64,000 nucleotides of DNA, taken from the NCBI RefSeq assembly GCF_005222845.1, contig NZ_STFZ01000018.1, positions 62,001 through 126,000 of the forward strand, read 5' to 3'. Position 1 is the stretch's first letter. Each line of letters opens with the position of its first letter. The position numbers and the translations under genes are program-made. Shown in pieces: positions 51,555-60,576 of this stretch. Source of the stretch: Rhizobium sp. FY34. GTDB lineage: Bacteria > Pseudomonadota > Alphaproteobacteria > Rhizobiales > Rhizobiaceae. The notes under the pieces were generated by a model. It worked only from the letters and a program-made list of their open reading frames with translations. It ran no database searches and was not told where the DNA came from.

Positions 51555-51582
51555 CGCCGGCGGTTCCCGAAGGCCGCCGGCG
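51555..51582 (-). terminator. GC-rich hairpin between asnB and the phospholipase D gene
   Basis: CGCCGGCGG (51555-51563) pairs perfectly with CCGCCGGCG (51574-51582). It lies 40 bases after the asnB stop on the minus strand. No T-run follows, so termination is uncertain. Confidence 0.45.
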
Positions 51583-51622
51583 TATCATCGATCAGATGCG
51601 AGGTGGGTGGTGGCGGATTGTG

Positions 51623-53569
51623 TCAGGCATGCCGCCGGGCGCGGGCCGTCTGTGCTGCAAATCGCTGCTGCCAGATCTGGCTTGAGAGCATGCCGATAAA
51701 GGCGGCGTTATCGCGAAAGCCGGTGAGCGGGCGGGCGGCTGCCTTCTGCGCCAGTTTGGTCGTGGCGCGCGGATCAAACAGTCCGGCATCCGTGACCGCC
51801 TTTTCCGACAGAAGACCTGCGGTGACGGCCTGGCCGGCAGGACCGGCAAAGGAGGCGCTGTCTGGCGCGCGATAGGGCTGTTTTGGCCGCTTGCCGACGA
51901 GTTCCGGCAGGAGATCACGCGCCACCTCGCGCAAGATGTGCTTTTCCGTCAGTCCCTTCAGTTTCAGGGCCGGCGGCAGGCGGGTGGCAAGCTCAACCAG
52001 CCGGTGATCGAGGAAGGGAAAGCGCCCCTCCACGCCATGCGCCATGGCCATGCGATCGCCCTGGCTCGACAGGATATAGCCGGGCAGAAGGAATCGGGTT
52101 TCCAGATATTGCGCCTGATGCAGCGGGTGCCACTGGCCAAAACGCGCCGGCAGGCGCGAGACAAGATCCTCTGCCGCATCATAGCCGGCAAGCGTGCTGC
52201 GCAGGGCATCGGAGAAGAACAGCTTGGCGCCGGCTGTGTTGCGCATGCGCGGGCGGTGCGAAAACAGCGGATCGTCGAGCCGGTCCTGGCTTGTCCCGAA
52301 AAAGGCGGAGAGATAATCGGCGGTCTGCGTCTGCAGGCCGGGCAGATAGGGGTAGAGCTTGCGAAACAACAGCGGCCTTCGGCGTGAACCGGGCTGGCTT
52401 GCGCAGAAACGGCGCAGTTTCGCCTCCTTGAAAATGTCGTAGCCGCCGAAAATCTCGTCGGCACCTTCGCCCGTCAGCACGACCTTCATGCTATTGTCGC
52501 GCACAAGGCCCGCCAATGAATAGAGCGGCGCCGGTGCCGTGCGCAGGATGGGCCGTTCGGCAAAGCGGATCACCTCGGCAAAGACACGTGCAATGTCATC
52601 CGGCCCGCAGCCTATGGAGCGGTGATGGGTGGAAAGCGCGCCTGCAACATCGTGCTGGAAGGCGCTCTCATCGTGCTCGGCGCTGTCGAAGGTCACGGAA
52701 AACGTATTGAGCCCGCCTTGCGCCATCGGGGCTGCCAGCGCGCAGATGAGCGAGGAATCAAGCCCGCCGGACAGATAGGCGCCGACCGGCACATCTGCAC
52801 GCATGCGAAGCCTGACCGCATCCGTCAGAAGCGCCAGCACCTCTTCGCGTGCGGTTTCCGGGTTTGTCTCAACGGGTGTGTCGCCAAGATCGGGATAGTC
52901 GAGCGTCCAGTAGGGACGCACGTCGAGGTGGCCGTTTTCCAGCGCCATGCACTGGCCGGGCTCCAGCTCGAAAATATCCTTAAAGGCGGTGCGCGGTGCA
53001 ATCGGTGCCCAGAAGGTGAAAATCTGGTCGAGCGCGAAGGGGTCCATGGTGGCGGTCATGCCGGGCAGGGCCAACAGCGCCTTTACCTCGGAGCCGAAGA
53101 CGAGGCCACGGCCGCGACGGGCATAGAAGAGCGGGCGTACGCCCATCCGGTCGCGGGCCAGCAGCATGCGGTGGCGCCGGGCATCCCAGAGGGCAAAGGC
53201 AAAATCGCCGTTCATATGGGCAAGGCAGGCGTCGCCATAGGCCTCGTACAGGGCGAGGATCACTTCCGTATCGCTGCCGGTGCGAAACCGATAGCCTTTG
53301 GCCTTCAGTGCCTCGCGCAGCTCGACATAGTTGAAGATCTCGCCATTGAAGACGATGGTGAGCGCGCCATCGGCGGAGGCCATCGGCTGCTGGCCGTCGC
53401 CGAGACCGACGATGGATAGGCGCACATGCGCCAGCCCCACCGCATCGCTCTGCCAGATGCCACGCGCATCCGGCCCGCGATGGGCAATTGCATCCGCCAT
53501 CGTGGCAAGCAGCGAGGGGAATTCGGACGGATCGATCTCCGCATCGCAAAAGCCGGCAAATCCGCACAT
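51623..53569 (-). CDS. asnB: asparagine synthetase (glutamine-hydrolysing)
   Basis: This 648-aa enzyme makes asparagine from aspartate, ATP and glutamine. The start at 53569 puts Cys2 (MCGFAG) at the N terminus, as the glutaminase nucleophile requires; an ATG two codons upstream would bury it. The synthetase half has the PP-loop SGGLDSS near residue 262. The C-terminal third departs somewhat from housekeeping AsnB, so a role in amidating a cell-surface or secondary product is possible, but no such cluster is nearby. Confidence 0.88.
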   Translation of the reverse strand: MCGFAGFCDAEIDPSEFPSLLATMADAIAHRGPDARGIWQSDAVGLAHVRLSIVGLGDGQQPMASADGALTIVFNGEIFNYVELREALKAKGYRFRTGSDTEVILALYEAYGDACLAHMNGDFAFALWDARRHRMLLARDRMGVRPLFYARRGRGLVFGSEVKALLALPGMTATMDPFALDQIFTFWAPIAPRTAFKDIFELEPGQCMALENGHLDVRPYWTLDYPDLGDTPVETNPETAREEVLALLTDAVRLRMRADVPVGAYLSGGLDSSLICALAAPMAQGGLNTFSVTFDSAEHDESAFQHDVAGALSTHHRSIGCGPDDIARVFAEVIRFAERPILRTAPAPLYSLAGLVRDNSMKVVLTGEGADEIFGGYDIFKEAKLRRFCASQPGSRRRPLLFRKLYPYLPGLQTQTADYLSAFFGTSQDRLDDPLFSHRPRMRNTAGAKLFFSDALRSTLAGYDAAEDLVSRLPARFGQWHPLHQAQYLETRFLLPGYILSSQGDRMAMAHGVEGRFPFLDHRLVELATRLPPALKLKGLTEKHILREVARDLLPELVGKRPKQPYRAPDSASFAGPAGQAVTAGLLSEKAVTDAGLFDPRATTKLAQKAAARPLTGFRDNAAFIGMLSSQIWQQRFAAQTARARRHA

Positions 53570-54037
53570 CGGCATGGTCCGTCATGGAAAGGGTCAGGAG
53601 TACCCTGCTTAACTGCACATGGCTTTTCAGCGTCTAAATGCGTTGCAAAACAAGTCACTCAATCGAAAACGCGGTTAATACCAAGTGTCGATGATAGAAA
53701 CCTATTGCGCCGGAGCGATTTTGGTTTCCGGCTAGGAGAAAACCGCAGTCGGACCTCTCGGTCCGGCGAGGATTTTCGACAACGTCCGGGAGGCAAAAGC
53801 GCCCGGTGCTTCGCATGGGCCGGATTTCGTTCACCGGCAGCGTCGCAATCCTCGACCGATGCCAACAGCATCGCTCTCCGGTATGCTCCTTGCCGGATGA
53901 ACGTCTCCGCTCCCACGCAATGGGTTCCTATCATCGACGCTTGGTATAAGAATAGCTTGCGCTTGTGCCGGCCGTGGAGCTGCGCTCTTGTCATGCAGGG
54001 CAAGATGCGGTGAAGTCCGCCAGGGAGGTGCAAGGAT
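53570..54037. other. 468-bp divergent intergenic region
   Basis: No convincing gene is present. A hairpin, CGGACC-TCTC-GGTCCG, lies at 53750-53765. The right end has GGGAGGTG (54023-54030), the ribosome site of the sensor kinase gene. It should hold the asnB promoter and the promoter of the kinase gene; I see no clear sigma-54 or other consensus. The function of the middle is unknown. Confidence 0.5.
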
Positions 54038-55864
54038 TTGACGAAACGGTTTTTATCGGCCCTGATTGTCTGTCTCGTCATGGGCATCGTCTTTGCCGTG
54101 CATGGCGGTGAAATCATCCTGCGCCGTTATCTCGATGGAGCGGCAAACCAGGGCGGCACGACGCTGCGGCTTGCGGTGGCAGCGCTTGAGGGGCATTTGC
54201 GGCGCTACGAGCCGCTGCCGGCGCTTATTGCCGACCAACCGACCATCGAGGCGCTGATCCAGTCGCCCAATGATCCGATCCTGCGTCACGACACTAATCT
54301 TTATCTGAGCGGCATCAATGCTCTGCTCAAATCCTCCGATATCTACATGCTGACGATGGATGGCGAGACGATTGCCGCCAGCAATTATGATCTGCCGACC
54401 AGTTTCATCGGCCAGAATTTCAGCTACCGGCCCTATTTTCAGCAGGCGGCTGCCGGCGCGCAGGCGCGTTTCTATGCGCTCGGTACCACGTCTGCCAAGC
54501 GCGGCTACTATTTTTCCTCGCCGATCCAGATTGCCGGACGCACGCTTGGCGTCATCGTCTTCAAGGTGGATATCGATACGATCGAGGCCTCCTGGGTGGG
54601 GGGCGATGCGCGCATCTTCGTGTCGGATCCGGAAGGCATCATCTTCATGACCGGCACACCGGAATGGCTCTACAGCGCCGTTTTGCCGCTGACGCCGCAG
54701 CGGCTTGCCCGCACCGAGGCCTCGCGCCGCTATTCGGATGCGGCGCTGAAGGAATTGCCGCTGACGGAAAGCACGCAGGCCGGCCACCGGCTGATGACTG
54801 TCGGCGACAAGGACGGAAGCCGAGAATATCTGGTGTCCTCGCAGCTGATGCCAGAGGCGGGCTGGACGGTCAATGTTCTGACCGAGACGACGCTTGCGCG
54901 GGCGCAGGCCCAGACGGTGATGGTGGCGGGTCTGCTGATGCTTTGCCTTGCCGGTCTCGGGCTTGCCATTCTCCTGCAAAGGCGGGCGCGGCTTGCCGAG
55001 CGGTTGCACTTGCAGGCGAAGGCGCAGAGCGAGCTGGAGAGCCGTGTCGAGGAACGCACGGCAGATCTTGCCCGCGTCAACAGCCGCATCGAGGAAGAGA
55101 TTGCCGAGCGGCGCCTGACCGAGCAGCAATTGCGCCAGACGCAGGCCGATCTCATCCAGGCCGGTAAGCTGGCCGGCCTTGGACAGATGTCGGCGGCCCT
55201 GTCGCATGAGTTCAACCAGCCGCTCGCCGCCGCCAAGACCTATACCGATAGCGCCGCCGTGCTGATCGAGCGTGGCCGGCTGGAGGAGGCAAACGACAAT
55301 ATCCGCCGCATTTCGGCGCTGATTGACCGCATGGCCTCCATCTCGCGGCATTTGCGCAATTTTGCCCGCAAGCCCAATGAAAAGCTGGGGCCGGTTATTC
55401 TCGAGGATGTCATCCGCGAAACTTTGGAAATCGTCGCGGCACGGCTGAAGGCGGCGGATGCCGAGCTTCTCCTCGATCTCGATCCGCAGGTGCCTGCGGT
55501 GAAGGCCGGCTTCGTGCGCCTGCAGCAGGTGCTGGTCAACATCATCACCAATGCCGCCGATGCGGTGGAGGGGCTGGAGGATCGCCGGATTGCGCTTTCC
55601 GTTCGCCCGGAGGGCGACATGGTGGTGATCGAGGTGCGCGATCGCGGGCCCGGTGTGCAGGCCGCTATCCGGGAAAGGATTTTCGATCCGTTTTTCACCA
55701 CCAAAGGTGTGGGCAAGGGCTTGGGGCTTGGGCTTTCCATATCCTATAACATCGTCAAGGATTTTGGCGGCAGCCTCAGCGTCGATGACGACCCGGACGG
55801 CGGCGCCGTGTTCAGGATCGCATTGCCGGCGGCAGGCGCGATATTGGGCCAGGCAGCGGAGTAG
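54038..55864 (+). CDS. DctB-like sensor histidine kinase
   Basis: This 608-aa membrane kinase has TM1 (about 5-27), a large periplasmic double-PDC-type sensor domain (28-290; NFSYRPYFQQA is typical), TM2 (about 293-314), a coiled coil (320-370) and a kinase core with His390 in ALSHEFNQPL. The family senses C4-dicarboxylates. Here it sits before a tricarboxylate transporter, so its ligand may be a carboxylate of that system. TTG at 54038 follows GGGAGGTG. Confidence 0.88.
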   Translation: MTKRFLSALIVCLVMGIVFAVHGGEIILRRYLDGAANQGGTTLRLAVAALEGHLRRYEPLPALIADQPTIEALIQSPNDPILRHDTNLYLSGINALLKSSDIYMLTMDGETIAASNYDLPTSFIGQNFSYRPYFQQAAAGAQARFYALGTTSAKRGYYFSSPIQIAGRTLGVIVFKVDIDTIEASWVGGDARIFVSDPEGIIFMTGTPEWLYSAVLPLTPQRLARTEASRRYSDAALKELPLTESTQAGHRLMTVGDKDGSREYLVSSQLMPEAGWTVNVLTETTLARAQAQTVMVAGLLMLCLAGLGLAILLQRRARLAERLHLQAKAQSELESRVEERTADLARVNSRIEEEIAERRLTEQQLRQTQADLIQAGKLAGLGQMSAALSHEFNQPLAAAKTYTDSAAVLIERGRLEEANDNIRRISALIDRMASISRHLRNFARKPNEKLGPVILEDVIRETLEIVAARLKAADAELLLDLDPQVPAVKAGFVRLQQVLVNIITNAADAVEGLEDRRIALSVRPEGDMVVIEVRDRGPGVQAAIRERIFDPFFTTKGVGKGLGLGLSISYNIVKDFGGSLSVDDDPDGGAVFRIALPAAGAILGQAAE

Positions 55865-55866
55865 GC

Positions 55867-57228
55867 ATGCAGCGTGTAATGTTGGTCGATGACGAGGAGG
55901 AGCTTCGCCGCTCCACCGCGCAGGCGCTGGAATTGGCGGGGCTTTCCGTGCAGACGCTTTCCAGCGCAGATCATGTGCTGGAACTGATCGGCTATTCCTT
56001 TGATGGCGTCGTCGTCAGCGATATCCGCATGCCGGGCATTGACGGCATGACGCTGATGCACCGCATTCGTGAATTGGATGCGGAAATTCCGGTCATTCTC
56101 GTCACCGGCCATGGCGATGTGCAACTGGCGGTGAAGGCCATGCGCGAAGGCGCCTATGATTTCATCGAAAAGCCGTTCACCACGCCGCATCTGGCAGGCG
56201 TTATCCGCCGCGCCATGGACCGGCGCGGGCTGGTGCTGGAAAACCGGCGTCTTCGCGCCGTGGCCGGCAAGCGCGACGATCTGGAAGCAAGGCTTCCCGG
56301 TCGCACGCAGGTCATGGTCGATCTGCGCTACCAGATCCGCGCCATCGGTGCGACAGATGCCGATACGCTGGTGATCGGCGAGACGGGCGTTGGCAAGGAG
56401 GTCGTGGCGCGGGCGCTGCACGATGTCAGCCCCCGCGCCAACAAGCCCTTCATTGCCATCAATTGTGCCGCACTGCCGGAAAATCTCATCGAAAGCGAGT
56501 TGTTCGGCCATGAGGCGGGCGCCTTTCCCGGTGCGCTGCGGCCGCGCTACGGCAAGTTCGAGCATGGTCGCGGCGGCACCATCCTGCTGGACGAGATCGG
56601 CTCCATGCCCTTTGACCTGCAGGCAAAATTCCTGCGCGTACTGCAGGAGCGCGTCATCACCCGTCTCGGCTCCAACGAGACGGTGGGGCTCGATGTGCGC
56701 TTCATCGCCACCAGCAAGGTCGATCTGGAAGAAGAGGTGGCGGCGGGCCGCTTCCGCGCCGATCTGCTCTATCGGCTGAATGTTGCAACCCTTCGGGTGC
56801 CATCGCTTGCGCAGCGCCGCCCGGATATTCCGCTGCTGTTCCTGCAATTGGTGCGCGAGGCCTGCGCCCGCTATGGCCGCGACGATATCGACGTGCCGCA
56901 GGAGGTCGTTTCGTCCGTCGGGCAGAAGGACTGGCCGGGCAATGCGCGCGAATTGCGCAATGCCGCCGATCGGCTGGTGCTGGGGCTTGATATGCGGCCC
57001 GGCGATGGCGGCGCGCTGGTCAAGCCGGAAAGCGGGCGGCTGGCAGATCGGGTCGCCGCCTTCGAGCGCAATATCCTCGCCAGTGCCATTGCCGCGCATG
57101 GCGGGGCTCTCAAACCCGTCTATGAGCAGCTCGGAATCAGCCGCAAGACGCTTTACGAGAAGATGCAGAAATACGGTCTCGACCGGAAACTGCTGTCGCC
57201 GGAAAGCCTGTCGGAGCTGGAAGACTAG
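55867..57228 (+). CDS. DctD-like sigma-54-dependent response regulator with GAFPGA loop
   Basis: This 453-aa regulator has a receiver (Asp52), an AAA+ domain (Walker A GETGVGKE, about 171-178; Walker B GGTILLDEIG) and a C-terminal Fis-type HTH (about 415-445). The loop that contacts sigma-54 reads GAFPGA (218-223), with proline at the position of the near-invariant Thr. It begins three bases after the kinase stop. The pair probably controls tctCBA downstream. Confidence 0.9.
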   Translation: MQRVMLVDDEEELRRSTAQALELAGLSVQTLSSADHVLELIGYSFDGVVVSDIRMPGIDGMTLMHRIRELDAEIPVILVTGHGDVQLAVKAMREGAYDFIEKPFTTPHLAGVIRRAMDRRGLVLENRRLRAVAGKRDDLEARLPGRTQVMVDLRYQIRAIGATDADTLVIGETGVGKEVVARALHDVSPRANKPFIAINCAALPENLIESELFGHEAGAFPGALRPRYGKFEHGRGGTILLDEIGSMPFDLQAKFLRVLQERVITRLGSNETVGLDVRFIATSKVDLEEEVAAGRFRADLLYRLNVATLRVPSLAQRRPDIPLLFLQLVREACARYGRDDIDVPQEVVSSVGQKDWPGNARELRNAADRLVLGLDMRPGDGGALVKPESGRLADRVAAFERNILASAIAAHGGALKPVYEQLGISRKTLYEKMQKYGLDRKLLSPESLSELED

Positions 57229-57245
57229 CGGTTCTGGTCTGTGAT

Positions 57246-57261
57246 GGGTGGATATCCACCC
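57246..57261. promoter_or_regulatory. 16-bp perfect palindrome upstream of tctC
   Basis: GGGTGGATATCCACCC is a perfect palindrome, 18 bases after the regulator stop. A related half, TTTCCACCCATA, follows at about 57285-57296. It is a good enhancer candidate for the DctD-like activator. Confidence 0.5.
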
Positions 57262-57390
57262 GTGCAAAATCGCTCATGTAGCGGTTTCCACCCATATTGC
57301 GGCGCAAAAGCGACAGAAAACCTTGCGGTCATGCTCTGCTGCGATTGCGGAAATTGTCGCTGCAACGGCAGATGGGGCACCAAGCCGCAC

Positions 57391-57405
57391 GGGAGGAGCC
57401 GTTGC
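57391..57405 (+). promoter_or_regulatory. weak sigma-54-like promoter of tctC
   Basis: GGGAGGAGCCGTTGC has GG and GC 12 bases apart and a good TTGC, but AGGA replaces CAC. It would start transcription near 57417, about 20 bases before the ATG. It follows the palindrome by some 130 bp, which suits an enhancer. Confidence 0.3.
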
Positions 57406-57437
57406 GGCTGGCTTGATTTCATCTGAGGAGGATGTCG

Positions 57438-58421
57438 ATGAAAATCTTCAAGGCTCTCGCCTGCGCAACCGCTGTTGCTGCCGTTACCCTGTCGTCCACC
57501 CTTGCTGGCGCTGCCGGTTATCCCGAGCGCTCGATCACCATGATCGTGCCCTTCTCCGCCGGTGGCCCGACCGATACGGTTGCCCGTCTCGTGGCTGAAT
57601 CCATGTCCAAGGATCTCGGCCAGCAGATCATCATCGAAAATGTCGGCGGTGCCGGTGGCACGCTGGGCGCCGGCCGTGTCGCCAATGCGGATGGCGACGG
57701 TTACACGCTTCTGCTCCACCATATTGGTATGGCCACCAGCGCCACGCTTTACCGCAAGCTGGCCTACAATACGCTGGGTGCCTTTGAATATGTCGGCCTC
57801 GTGACTGACGTGCCAATGACCATCGTCACCCGCAAGGACATGGAAGCCAAGGACCTCAAAGGCCTCATCGAGTTTGCCAAGGCCAATAAGGACAAGGTCA
57901 CCGTGGCCAATGCCGGCATCGGCGCGGCATCGCATCTGTGCGGCATGATGTTCATGAGCGCCATCCAGACGCCGCTCGTCACCGTTCCCTACAAGGGCAC
58001 CGGGCCGGCAATGACGGATCTGCTCGGCGGCCAGGTCGATATCATGTGCGACCAGACCACCAATACCACGAAGCAGATTCAGGGCGGCACGATCAAAGCC
58101 TATGCGGTGACCTCGCCCAAGCGCCTCGACGTGATGAAGGATGTGCCGACGGCTGTCGAAGGCGGCCTTCCCGGCTTTGAAGTCGGCATCTGGCATGGAA
58201 TCTATGCGCCGAAGGGCACGCCGACCGAAGTGACTGAACGCCTGTCCAAGGCGCTCAAGGTTGCTCTGAAGGATGCCAATGTCTCGGCGCGTTTTGCCGA
58301 GCTCGGCACCGTTCCGTCATCGGAGAGCGATGCAACGCCTGCGGCTCTCAAGGCCAAGCTGGAAGGCGAAATCGCCCGCTGGAAGCCTGTCATCGAAGGT
58401 GCCGGCCAATACGCAGACTGA
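57438..58421 (+). CDS. tctC: tripartite tricarboxylate transporter, periplasmic binding protein
   Basis: This 327-aa protein has a Sec signal (cleavage near AGA-A) and the TctC signature YPERSITMIVPFSAGGPTD. The family binds citrate and other carboxylates. GAGGAGG lies six bases before ATG 57438; an ATG at 57432 is too near the site. A hairpin follows the gene, before tctB. Confidence 0.92.
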   Translation: MKIFKALACATAVAAVTLSSTLAGAAGYPERSITMIVPFSAGGPTDTVARLVAESMSKDLGQQIIIENVGGAGGTLGAGRVANADGDGYTLLLHHIGMATSATLYRKLAYNTLGAFEYVGLVTDVPMTIVTRKDMEAKDLKGLIEFAKANKDKVTVANAGIGAASHLCGMMFMSAIQTPLVTVPYKGTGPAMTDLLGGQVDIMCDQTTNTTKQIQGGTIKAYAVTSPKRLDVMKDVPTAVEGGLPGFEVGIWHGIYAPKGTPTEVTERLSKALKVALKDANVSARFAELGTVPSSESDATPAALKAKLEGEIARWKPVIEGAGQYAD

Positions 58422-58454
58422 CTGTAGTGCCGTCTGCATTGCCCAATGCGGACG

Positions 58455-58501
58455 ACCCCTGCGACTGTTCTGATCGCTGAATGCGGAGCAGTCGCAGGGG
58501 T
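58455..58501 (+). other. 13-bp stem-loop between tctC and tctB
   Basis: ACCCCTGCGACTG (58455-58467) pairs perfectly with CAGTCGCAGGGGT (58489-58501) around a 21-base loop. No T-run follows. Such a structure could protect the tctC part of the mRNA or reduce read-through, giving more binding protein than permease. Confidence 0.65.
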
Positions 58502-58578
58502 ATCACACAGGCTTTGCCGGCCGTGCGCAAACGATCGGCTATGGGCGGGCTTCGCTCTGATCTTGCTTCGGGGGACAC

Positions 58579-59040
58579 ATGAAATCCATTCGATTTGATA
58601 AAACCAATGCCCTGTGCGGCGCGCTCTTCGTGGCGTTCGGGCTGTTTTTCGCTCTGCAGGCGATGGGTCTGGAAACGGGAACCGCCTTTCGCATGGGGCC
58701 GGGCTATTTTCCGCTGGTGCTCGCCTGCGTGCTCATTTTGTTCGGTCTGATCATCGTCGTGCAATCGCTGCGGGTCGAACACGAAGGTATCGGTCCGATT
58801 GCCTGGCGCGGCCTTCTCTTCATCCTGCCGGCGCCGATTTTCTTCGGCTTTACGGTGCGCGGTCTCGGCTTCGTGCCGGCGCTGTTTTTCACAGCCTTCA
58901 TCGCATCCTTTGCCTCGTCGCGCATGACGCCTGTGATGGCGGTCGTGCTGTCGGCGGGGCTGACGGTGTTTTCGGTGCTGGTGTTCAGCTATGGTCTGGG
59001 TCTGCCATTCCGCAGCTTTGGCCCCTGGCTCGGCTACTAG
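58579..59040 (+). CDS. tctB: tripartite tricarboxylate transporter, small membrane subunit
   Basis: This 153-aa protein has four hydrophobic segments and the GPGYFP motif (residues 40-45) typical of TctB. It lies 158 bp after tctC and six bases before tctA. Confidence 0.9.
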   Translation: MKSIRFDKTNALCGALFVAFGLFFALQAMGLETGTAFRMGPGYFPLVLACVLILFGLIIVVQSLRVEHEGIGPIAWRGLLFILPAPIFFGFTVRGLGFVPALFFTAFIASFASSRMTPVMAVVLSAGLTVFSVLVFSYGLGLPFRSFGPWLGY

Positions 59041-59046
59041 GAGCGC

Positions 59047-60555
59047 ATGATGGAACTGTTCGACAACCTGTCGCTGGGTTTTTCCACGGCGACCACGCTT
59101 CCCAACCTGTTCTTCTGCCTGATCGGTGTTCTTCTCGGCACGCTGATCGGTGTTCTGCCGGGGATTGGTGCGACAGCCACGATTGCCATGCTGCTGCCGA
59201 TCACCTTTCAGCTGGAGCCTGTGTCTTCGCTCATCATGCTTGCCGGCATTTATTACGGTGCCCAATATGGCGGCTCGACCACGGCCATTCTCATCAACAT
59301 GCCGGGTGAAAGCTCGTCGGCGGTGACGGCCATCGACGGCTACCAGATGGCCCGCAAGGGAAGGGCAGGGGCAGCGCTTGCCATTGCAGCCCTCGGCTCC
59401 TTCTTTGCCGGCACGGTCTCCACCTTCCTGGTGGCAATCTTTGCTCCGCCGCTCACCTCGATTGCGCTGCAGTTTGGTGCTGCCGAATATTTCTCGCTGA
59501 TGGTGGTTGGTCTTGTTTCGTCCATCGCGCTGGCCTCCGGCTCCATCGTCAAGGCGCTGGCCATGGTCGTGCTCGGCCTGCTGCTCGGGCTTGTCGGCAC
59601 AGACATCTATTCCGGCACGCCGCGCTTCACGCTTGGCATCCGCGAATATGCCGATGGCCTGAATTTCGTGGCGGTGGCCGTGGGTGTTTTCGGCATTGCT
59701 GAAATCCTGCGCAACCTGGAAGGCGAGAAGAACCGCACGCTGCTGATCTCCAAGGTGACAGGTCTTTTGCCGACCAAGGACGATTTCAAACAGATGATTG
59801 GCCCGGTCTTGCGCGGCACGGCCATCGGCTCGGCGCTCGGCATCCTGCCGGGTGGTGGCGCGATCCTGGCCGCCTTTGCCTCCTATACGGTGGAAAAGCG
59901 CGTTTCCAAGCATCCGGAAGAATTCGGTCACGGCGCAATTGCCGGTGTGGCCGGGCCGGAATCGGCCAATAATGCCGGTGCCCAGACCTCGTTCATCCCG
60001 CTGTTGACGCTCGGCATTCCGGCCAATCCGGTAATGGCGCTGATGATCGGCGCGATGATCATCCAGGGTATCGTGCCGGGGCCGAATGTGGCGACCGAAC
60101 AGCCGGCGCTGTTCTGGGGCATCATCGCTTCCATGTGGATCGGCAACCTGATGCTGGTGGTCCTCAACCTGCCGCTTATCGGGCTGTGGGTTAAGCTGCT
60201 GACAGTGCCCTATTATGTGCTGTTTCCGATCATCATGGCCTTCTGCTCGATCGGCGTCTACAGCGTCAACTCCAACGTCTTCGACCTCTATGCCGTCGCC
60301 TTTTTCGGCTTCATCGGCTATGTGCTGGTCAAGCTGCGCTGCGAGCCGGCGCCGCTGCTGCTCGGCTTCGTGCTCGGTCCGCTGCTGGAAGAAAATCTGC
60401 GGCGCGCGATGATCCTGTCGCGCGGCGATCCATCCACCTTCCTGACGCGCCCGATCAGCGCAACGCTTCTCGGCCTTGCACTGATCGTCCTCATCGTCGT
60501 GCTTTTGCCAAGTGTGCGCAAGAAACGCGAAGTGGTGTTCCAGGACGACGAATAA
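59047..60555 (+). CDS. tctA: tripartite tricarboxylate transporter, large membrane subunit
   Basis: This 502-aa protein has about twelve hydrophobic segments and the TctA motifs GVLPGIGATA (residues 35-44) and YYGAQYGGSTTAILINMPGE (68-87). Two ATG codons stand together at 59047 and 59050 behind AGGAG. It completes the importer and ends at a terminator shared with the convergent LacI gene. Confidence 0.93.
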   Translation: MMELFDNLSLGFSTATTLPNLFFCLIGVLLGTLIGVLPGIGATATIAMLLPITFQLEPVSSLIMLAGIYYGAQYGGSTTAILINMPGESSSAVTAIDGYQMARKGRAGAALAIAALGSFFAGTVSTFLVAIFAPPLTSIALQFGAAEYFSLMVVGLVSSIALASGSIVKALAMVVLGLLLGLVGTDIYSGTPRFTLGIREYADGLNFVAVAVGVFGIAEILRNLEGEKNRTLLISKVTGLLPTKDDFKQMIGPVLRGTAIGSALGILPGGGAILAAFASYTVEKRVSKHPEEFGHGAIAGVAGPESANNAGAQTSFIPLLTLGIPANPVMALMIGAMIIQGIVPGPNVATEQPALFWGIIASMWIGNLMLVVLNLPLIGLWVKLLTVPYYVLFPIIMAFCSIGVYSVNSNVFDLYAVAFFGFIGYVLVKLRCEPAPLLLGFVLGPLLEENLRRAMILSRGDPSTFLTRPISATLLGLALIVLIVVLLPSVRKKREVVFQDDE

Positions 60556-60574
60556 AAAGCCGCTCGCTGGCTTT
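60552..60574 (-). terminator. terminator between tctA and lacI-type gene
   Basis: AAAGCC (60556-60561) pairs with GGCTTT (60569-60574). Read on the minus strand the hairpin is followed by TTTTTATT, so it mainly serves the LacI gene. Confidence 0.6.
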
Positions 60575-60576
60575 GA

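Noticed and set aside
54053-55351. 432-codon frame opposite the DctB-like kinase gene
   Set aside because: Antisense shadow with no family motif.
57374-57391. GGGGCACCAAGCCGCAC as a sigma-54 promoter
   Set aside because: GG and GC are 11 rather than 12 bases apart, and spacing is strict for sigma-54.
58390-59931. 513-codon frame opposite tctB and tctA
   Set aside because: Low-complexity Arg/His/Gln-rich shadow spanning two real genes and their gap.
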